Made by a program: the position numbers and the translations under genes. 64,000 nucleotides of DNA from Cryptomeria japonica (taxonomy: Eukaryota; Streptophyta; Pinopsida; Cupressales; Cupressaceae): NCBI RefSeq assembly GCF_030272615.1, contig NC_081405.1, positions 153,589,113 through 153,653,112 on the forward strand, written 5' to 3'. Shown here in pieces: positions 57,713 to 64,000 of this stretch. The notes below the pieces were generated by a model that saw nothing but the letters and a program-made list of their open reading frames with translations, was not told the origin of the DNA and did no database searches. Numbering within the stretch: position 1 is the first letter of the stretch; every line of letters begins with the position of its first letter.

Positions 57713-58994
57713 TGTTGGCATTATGGATGAATTGATTATGTTTTGCATTGATTTTTTGTCATTGATGTCAACACTAGCTATTATGGTTGATTACCGACAG
57801 ACAGGTTTTAGTTACCGGTAGAAGATCTAGTGTTACCGACAGAAGAGACTATCTGTTGGACACTTCCAACATGTTTGGATCAGTGAAGTATGCTTGATTT
57901 CATGTGTTATATGCTCCATGAGAATGTCTTGGTCAATTGGCATTGACTTGATAATTAGATGCTATCATTCACTCTGGTAAACCCTTACCGGCAATGGTTT
58001 AAGGCTTTACTGACAGAGCTTTCATTGAGGAATCGTGAAAGGATGCATAATTGGTGTTGGTGAAACTTCTTCATGGATTTTAGGATGCTGAAGACATTCT
58101 TCGATCATGCTTCAACTGCTTGAAGACATTTCTTTGGTGTGGTGGACCCATAATAGGTTCGATACCTATCTAGGTTATGGATCGGTCTCATGCTAACGTG
58201 TACTCTACACATTATCAGGATGCTTCGAGAGGATTTATGGATTTGTTATTATTGTTTTGGTCTTAAACTGACATGGCATATCATTGTAATATGGAATTAT
58301 GTAGTGATGTAATTGTAATATCTTTTAGGTGGCTGACCTAATTGGTTTAGGCCATAGGGTTTGTATAAATAAGAGGTAGAAACTCTTTGTAGAGTATCAT
58401 GGTTATGAAAAAGGTCATGGTCAAGGAATGTAATGAGCGAATATTGTAATATCATTCAGGAAGAGGAGTTGGTTGATCATTGGTAATAGAATTGGATTTA
58501 GAAGAGGATTTAGTCCTCCCGCATTGAGCTTAATCGAGACTGTAATCAGGCATGTAGATGCTATTTCTAGTAGTTCACTCTATTGGATTGTTGTCCATTT
58601 ATCTTGAGATGGTTGTAGCCTCTTAGTAGTCAGTGAGACTCTTTTGTAATGTGTTGTATGCTCTAGGAAGTGTGCCTTCCTACAAGTGCAAGCCCCTCAT
58701 TGTATCACATACTTTCTATAGAAGTATCATTTGACTGTGGGTAGGCTTCCCACCATGGTTTTTCCCTTTTCGGGTTTTCCACATACAAATAATGGTTTTA
58801 TGTGGTACGGTTGCTTTGCATTGATTATCTGGTTAATTGTTAAGTTGTGTTGTTTACCGGTATCTGTTCCTACCGACATTTGTATGTTCTTTACCCGTAC
58901 TTGATTTGTGTAAGGTTGTATTGTGGATTAAAAGTTATAACTATTAACAATTGATTCACCCCCCCCTTTCAATTGTTCACCGATTATCCTAACA
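57713..58994 (+). repeat. 3' LTR of the nested Copia
   Basis: TGTTGGCATTATGGATGAAT start and TCCTAACA end; collinear with the 5' LTR. By eye most differences are transitions. TATA region GTATAAATAAGAGG near 58370. Confidence 0.93.
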
Positions 58995-60156
58995 AACAAA
59001 TCTCCTCAAGACCTCCATCCACCTCCATCACCTCCACCTCAAAACAATTTTCAATCCCCCACACTTCATGATACCCCAATTCCTCCATCTACTCACATTG
59101 AAGCTTCCATATCCTCCTCCATCATACAATCCCCACAAATCCAAACATGCCAAAATCTTGTTCCAAAGCATGCTAGCATAGAATCCTCTCCATCTCATGA
59201 TGCATCTCCCTCCACTCCATCTAATGGTCCCCTCCCCTCCACTTCCTCTCATGATCATATGATCCCTACACCCAATCCTCTCCCACCATTGCATGATCAT
59301 CTTCCATCTCATGATACCCTCCCTAGTCAAGATCAAAATATTCCCCTATCTCTGTGTCATGATCCCAATCCATCTAAAGATCCTAATCCTCCTTCCACAA
59401 CCCACCCCCCTGAGCCCTCACAATGTACTCATATCTTATTTCCAAAATAAAAAAGGGTCCTCAAGCTAACACTCAAGATGTTGGTACATCTCCTATTCCT
59501 CCTAAATCCAATGGCCCTTCATATAAATCAAAATCATGCCATCCCTCATCTTCCACATCCATTTTGGGACCCTATATTCCAAAGCTAAATCTTCCATTCC
59601 TTCCATCCATTTTGGGTCCTTAGATCCCTCAATCCACCACCCCATCACCTCAAATAATCCCTAAGAAATATCAACAAAGGAACACATCATTTAATGCCTC
59701 CCAACACTCTCCTTCCATCATCCCACTATCCATAAAATCCTTAAGTCATTCATCCTCATACACTTGTCCCATTGCTATTGGAAGCAATTTAGATTCCCAA
59801 TCTAAAAATCATAAAGCTCAAAATCCACAAAAATCAAAGGATCAACATGTCTCGTCAAAACGACATGCTCAAAATAAAAATATGATTCGAAAGAAAGGAC
59901 AATCCAAAAGGCCACAAAATAAAAAATCAATTTAACTATGTGGATTCCCAAACTCCTCAAAGAAGCAATGCAGCTCAAAGTAAAATCCAAATTGGCATCC
60001 AAACTTGTTAATCCAAAAGATCCATCCATTCATAAGTCCTCCAATCCTCCATCTAATACTCCTCTATCTTCAAAATCCATTTTGGGTCCTTATGTCCCAA
60101 AATCCACCATCCCAACTCCATCCTCCCCCTCTTGTATTTTGGGTCCACGTTTCTAA

Positions 60157-62355
60157 AAATCAACGCTTTATCCCCTATCTAATTGAAAACCCTCTCCTCC
60201 ACTACTCCACCACCCTTCAAGGTGTGTGCCAATGTTGATCTTCCACAAAATTTTCAAAACCCCATCCATTATTCACCATCCATCTTTCACAATCCCATTC
60301 CGTTATTTCAATCCTTTGCAAATCCTATCTTCCAAATCTTATCCATTTTATCTCCCCAATTATTTTTTACCACCTGTGAGCATACCTCCAGTTCAAAGAA
60401 ATACTAAGGGATACCATCCATGGAACTAGATGCTTGAGTCCTCCCTTCCTCCTTCACACATCCACTATCATCCATATCCACTCATCCTCATCATTATCCA
60501 TCCAAACTATTCCAAAAATTCAAAAATTCAAAAATTCAAAAAAAATAAAAAAATAAAAAAATAAAAAATCAAGAATTATTATTTTTTTCAGAAAAAGTAA
60601 AGAAAAATCATTTCATCCAATGGTGAAAACAAATTCTTGTGGCACATTGGGTAAGTATTATGATAAAAACTTGGCAAACAAACGTCATATGTAATCCCCG
60701 CATCCTCTTGCACTCTACACTTGGGGGAAAGCTTCATACATGCAATCCTACCATCCACATTTAATATCTTCTATCTACATCCTATCTAAGCCCACCCTCC
60801 TTTCCTATATTTGATCTTGACTATCATATCCATATCCTCCATCTCATATCCCTCATCCTATAAAAATGCAATCCTTCATTCTTATATTTTCTCTTGATCA
60901 TATAGAGGCAAAATAATGCATATGCATGCTTTGGAACATACAAGCCTCGATTCCTCTACCATCCATATCCATTGCAATTTATCCTTCCATCTCATACATT
61001 ATTATACACCATATTTCCCATCCTTCATTCCACTACCCTTAGTGGGCCATTTTCCTCCTTTGCAACATAGTCCTTGGGTCTCCATCATCCTACCCTCCAT
61101 CCTTTATTCCTCCATATCCTATCCATATCCATCCACTCAATCCATCTGTCTCCTATCCAAACAATATCTCCCCATCCATCCATTCTCTTACCAATCCTTG
61201 GTTCTCTCTTGCAATCAGTTCCAGTCAATCAAATCCTATCCACCAATCCACCCCATCCTATCCAATTATTTTTTTAATCCAATCCTATCTCATCCAATCA
61301 TATTCTTCATTTATTTCAATTCAATCATTAATCCCATCTCCAATCGAATCCTACTCAATCATCCATCCCCCATTTCATCCTATCTAATCATTTATCCTTC
61401 TTCCAATCCTATTAAATCCATCAAACTAAGCTTTTCCCATCTACCTGAGCTTACACTGACTTGTGCCTAATCTAGACACCAATCCATGCAGTGCTAATTA
61501 AATCCAAACAACAATCCTCTCATCTACAGACCTTGCACATCCCAACTTGTCTTTTGTCATCCATCATTCTATCCACACCCTGCCCATCAGAATGAATCCT
61601 TCCCATGTCTGGTAGTTCATCCAAATCCATCACCTTCCCATTGGGATGCATCCTTCCCTAGTCCAACTATTTATCCAAATCCATATCCTACTCTTGGCAA
61701 GAGATGTCAGTTGGCCATGTGCATGTTGTTTGCATGCTTGATCTTTTCCTTTAATTTTCATCTTATGTCCCAGGACTATACTTGTTCAGGACTTCCTTAA
61801 TCATCCTATATCTTGGTATGTCTTGGCTGGTGTATGATGGAGCATAGTTTTCATGACATGGTGTGTTTGAAGGTTTTCCTTGTACGAACTGACAACCCTG
61901 CATTAGTGTTTATCAACACTTGCATGCTTGTGTGCAAGGCATACCTATTTGACTAAGCATTGATCCACGCTTCGAATCTTCATATCATCTTGGTTCTTAT
62001 AATTAGTGGTGTAGACTATCCATGACAATATCAAACCTAGGTTTGCTCTCTATATTTTCTCAACAAGAAATCCCATCCATTTATCATTTATTTATCTCAT
62101 TTCATTCACAAGATTCCAATCCATTCATTTATTCCCCCTTTCATCACCTAGTCTTCTAATCAATTTTGAGAGCACACCCATGTACCTCGAACCCACATGT
62201 CCTCTCGAGGGGGCATACAATTACTTCCTCATCATCCTTCCTCCTCATCATTCTTTCTCATCTTATAACCGGGGCATCATACTACTAGTCGTTATCCTTT
62301 TCTTCCACTATTTTTTATTCTTCTTTGATATAAAATCATTTCATGACACTATATC
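60157..62355 (+). other. 3' half of the 15-kb element: low-complexity, ATCC-rich
   Basis: No convincing gene. An A-rich block (60514-60572) has about four AAAAATTC units, then AAAAAAT units. From about 60780 to 61440 the plus strand is built of ATCC/TCCA words; such DNA lacks stop codons, which explains a 184-codon open frame at 60916-61470 (Ser, Pro, Ile, His-rich). The stretch PPVQRNTKGYHPWN at about 60385-60428 ends at a stop and may be the old C-terminus of the element's protein. Confidence 0.55.
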
Positions 62356-62369
62356 AAAGAGGGGCAAAA
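62356..62369 (+). other. Polypurine tract of the 15-kb element
   Basis: AAAGAGGGGCAAAA ends directly at the TG of the 3' LTR; one C interrupts the purine run. Confidence 0.75.
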
Positions 62370-63332
62370 TGTACACACCTAAAATTAATATTTAATTAAT
62401 TTAAGCTTGTCAACATAATTAATTTATTGTGTTATCCTTATTCTTCTCAATGTTAATTAAATCCAATTTAATTAATCCTGTCTCTATTGTCCAATAATTA
62501 ATTTATCAAATAAATTAATTGTTTCTCTATTCTTCTAAAGTCCCTCTAATAATTATTTCCTCTAAACCCACTCAGTTAATTAATTTTAATTAATTAACCT
62601 AGTCATGTGATTCCTACAAATCAGTTTTCCTAATCCCCACTCAACCTAATTAATTCTTCTAGAATATCTCATAATCCCACTTATCATTATTCTCCAATTT
62701 TATATTCCTCACTCATGTCACATCAACATTGAGCCTCTCAAATAGATTTAAATTTCTTTGAATCACTCCATGCATCCTTTATTTTGGAATTTTTAATTCC
62801 TCTCCCCTTTCCCCAAGGAATTTTATATTCCTGTTTATTTTACCAAGGCATCCTTTATCCATGCCCACCATTTTAAATCAATCTCAACCTTCCATAACCA
62901 AATCAATCTTGGCCCTTCATTGGCCTCCTCCAATTTATAAATTGGAGGACCATTTCCTCACAAAGGGATCCACTTCCTCTATAGCATTCTCATGCTGTTA
63001 ATTTTCTCTTCTATTCTCTTCTATCATATCCTTATCATGTCCTCATAATCCTTCAATCCATTAATCCAAATCTATCCAATCCATCATAATCCCAAACTCA
63101 AATCCATATCCCAATCTTGTTGAGAAAAGGAGAGCAATCCACATCCACATCAAGCAAGGAGCACATCAAGTGGAGCATAAAAGGGGCACATCTTCCACTT
63201 CATCAAGCTCAATCAGAGGGAGAGGTGAAAGACAAGGTATAAAGTTGGTTGTTTGCAATTGTGTTTTGTCTTGTTTGATCTCTTTGCATCCCAACCTCCT
63301 TTGTCTTCTTTTCCATCTTTTCCCCCTCTTCA
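62370..63332 (+). repeat. 3' LTR of the 15-kb element
   Basis: Starts TGTACACACCTAAAATTAAT, ends CCTCTTCA. Contains the perfect TATA palindrome at 62926-62949. Confidence 0.93.
62926..62949 (+). promoter_or_regulatory. LTR TATA box inside a perfect 24-bp palindrome
   Basis: TCCTCCAATTTA followed directly by its exact reverse complement, with TTTATAAA at the centre. Confidence 0.65.
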
Positions 63333-63337
63333 TATGT
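63333..63337 (+). other. Target site duplication TATGT (right copy)
   Basis: Matches the five bases before the 5' LTR. Confidence 0.9.
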
Positions 63338-63539
63338 AAATCATTTTAATTTAATTTAACATTGTTAAATATATAAATCAATCAATTAATTAATAATTAA
63401 ACAAATAATTATAACACTTGAAAGCAAACCAACATAGGATAGCTCAAGAGACCACTAGATGCTAAATAGCATCTCACACCAAGAAACCAATCTGACAAGG
63501 GTAATCAACTTAAACCTAGAGTGTAAAATAGGATTTAAT

Positions 63540-64000
63540 TGATGGTATGATGAAAGAATAAGTATCTGGTAGATTACTGAGAAGGGGGGGGTGAATCAGT
63601 AACTAGAAAAACTAATACAAACTTCAAAAACTCAAACTCAAACTCACAAAGTAAACTTATCAATGAAATACTATTATCAAGATCAATACTCATAAGAATA
63701 CCAATTGACTGTTATAGCAACTTAATAGTAAACAACATCAAACTTGTAAACATCCAAATGCTTCATTTCTCAACACTTCCGGTTATCATACCTTATAAAA
63801 AATAATTAATCAAATTAATCATAAGATCATAACCACAAAACATTCACCACATGACACAAGTATTTATACATGGAAAACCCAAATATGTAAAAACCACGGT
63901 GAGATGAGACTCACAAGAAAATATTTGAACTCTTCTGAAGTTCGCCCTGTTAGGAGCCTAGCCTATTAAAGCTTTTACAAAATTCCTGTTAAGAACTGAT
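63540..64000 (-). repeat. Copia LTR, 3' part (runs off window edge)
   Basis: The plus strand starts TGATGGTATGATGAAAGAATAAG, the reverse complement of the LTR end CATCATACCATCA of the 13-kb Copia. It continues with the G run and TGAATCAGTAAC, and near 63955 has phrases matching the reverse complement of CTTTAACAGGCTTGGCTCCTAAC at 19865. No primer site follows on the left, so this is a 3' LTR or a solo LTR. DNA at 63338-63539 shows no gene. Confidence 0.85.

Larger units (their letters stand above)
51852..58994 (+). mobile_element. Complete Copia LTR retrotransposon nested in the 15-kb element
   Basis: Two LTRs (1268 and 1282 bp), primer site, gag-pol in Copia order, and purine tract. The 5' LTR begins TA instead of TG. 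AACAA follows the 3' LTR (58995-58999) and occurs at 51838-51842, but 9 extra bases (AGTTGCCAA) separate that copy from the 5' LTR, so the junction has filler or the duplication is degraded. The host ORF is in frame across the insertion when AACAA is counted once, which supports AACAA as the true duplication. Same family as the element at 31.7-37.5 kb. Confidence 0.93.
51325..60156 (+). pseudogene. Pro/Ser/Asn-rich ORF of the 15-kb element (interrupted by Copia)
   Basis: ATG 51325 opens MATENFRAWYEQMLMEVHDPP, then TAA at 51388, after which the same frame stays open to the Copia: TFDKVNPSHSPSISPYYPSS, YNTFITSTPHPNP, PNPPSNPNPPPNPNLP. The frame resumes across the Copia (QDLHPPPSPPPQNNFQSPTL) and is open to TAA at 59448, about 320 codons in all. 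One frame over, 59423-59935 continues with STSILGPYIPK and a Lys/Arg-rich end (KKGQSKRPQNKKS). A third frame (59938-60156) reads MWIPKLLKEAMQLKVKSKLA and repeats SKSILGPYVPKST. The ILGPY.PK word thus occurs twice. A basic, low-complexity, possibly RNA-binding gag-like protein is an inference; the family is not recognised. Confidence 0.6.
48208..63332 (+). mobile_element. 15.1-kb pol-less LTR retrotransposon (LARD-like) hosting a nested Copia
   Basis: Two LTRs (938 and 963 bp), a primer site 3 nt after the 5' LTR, a purine tract before the 3' LTR and a perfect 5-bp duplication define the element. Without the nested Copia it is about 8 kb. No protease, RT, integrase or RNase H motif was found in either strand of its own sequence; its only sizable frame is a Pro/Ser/Asn-rich protein. 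This is the layout of a large retrotransposon derivative that depends on another element's enzymes. The primer site type suggests a Gypsy-like partner, which is inference. Confidence 0.88.

Noticed and set aside
60916-61470. 184-codon ORF rich in Ser, Pro, Ile and His
   Set aside because: ATCC/TCCA-rich DNA contains almost no stop triplets; the sister copy of the family does not confirm this frame.

Overview
The window looks like intergenic DNA from a large, repeat-rich plant nuclear genome. Evidence: plant-type Ty1/copia LTR retrotransposons with the methionyl-initiator-type primer site TGGTATCAGAGC, a plant L1-like LINE with a C-terminal RNase H, nested insertions, and no single-copy cellular gene I can defend. 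The element style suggests a gymnosperm, but the sequence alone does not prove it. No tRNA, rRNA or CRISPR was found.

Layout. 1-1500: 5' end of a minus-strand Copia (gag start, primer site, LTR). 1501-6800: AT-rich, no gene, one 34-bp tandem repeat. 6840-7770: LINE ORF1 remnant joined directly to a LINE-like 3' end. 7780-8640: minus-strand remnant of a Pro/Asn-rich ORF, the same family as the large element at 48 kb. 8700-11045: decayed minus-strand Copia. 11262-12540: field of degenerate repeats around a TATA box. 12743-23765: a decayed, very long unassigned ORF, split by a complete 7.3-kb Copia (13004-20348, TSD TTGTA). 23766-26519: mosaic of LTR and Copia pieces. 26520-28248: second minus-strand Copia remnant. 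28249-30884: 3' LTR of another Copia-like element with a coiled-coil ORF in the position between pol and LTR. 31733-37494: a nearly full-length minus-strand Copia with its 3' LTR cut to about 57 bp. 39640-48139: long LINE with ORF1 and ORF2. 48208-63332: a 15.1-kb LTR element (TSD TATGT) without visible pol, encoding a Pro/Ser/Asn-rich protein and itself carrying a full Copia (51852-58994). 63540-64000: edge of another Copia LTR.

How the parts work together. The intact Copia polyproteins (gag, protease, integrase, RT, RNase H) and the LINE are potential sources of enzymes. The 15-kb element and the coiled-coil ORF element show no enzyme of their own here and would be non-autonomous. All coding copies carry stops or frameshifts, so everything here is probably inactive. 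Stops are often CAG to TAG or TGG to TAG, as expected from decay of methylated CHG sites.

Most interesting: the pol-less 15-kb element and its second copy; its TATA box inside a 24-bp palindrome; the long unassigned ORF whose frame is restored when the inserted Copia is mentally removed; a duplicated polypurine-tract arrangement shared by four Copia elements; an 18-bp perfect hairpin built from such tracts; and the coiled-coil additional ORF.
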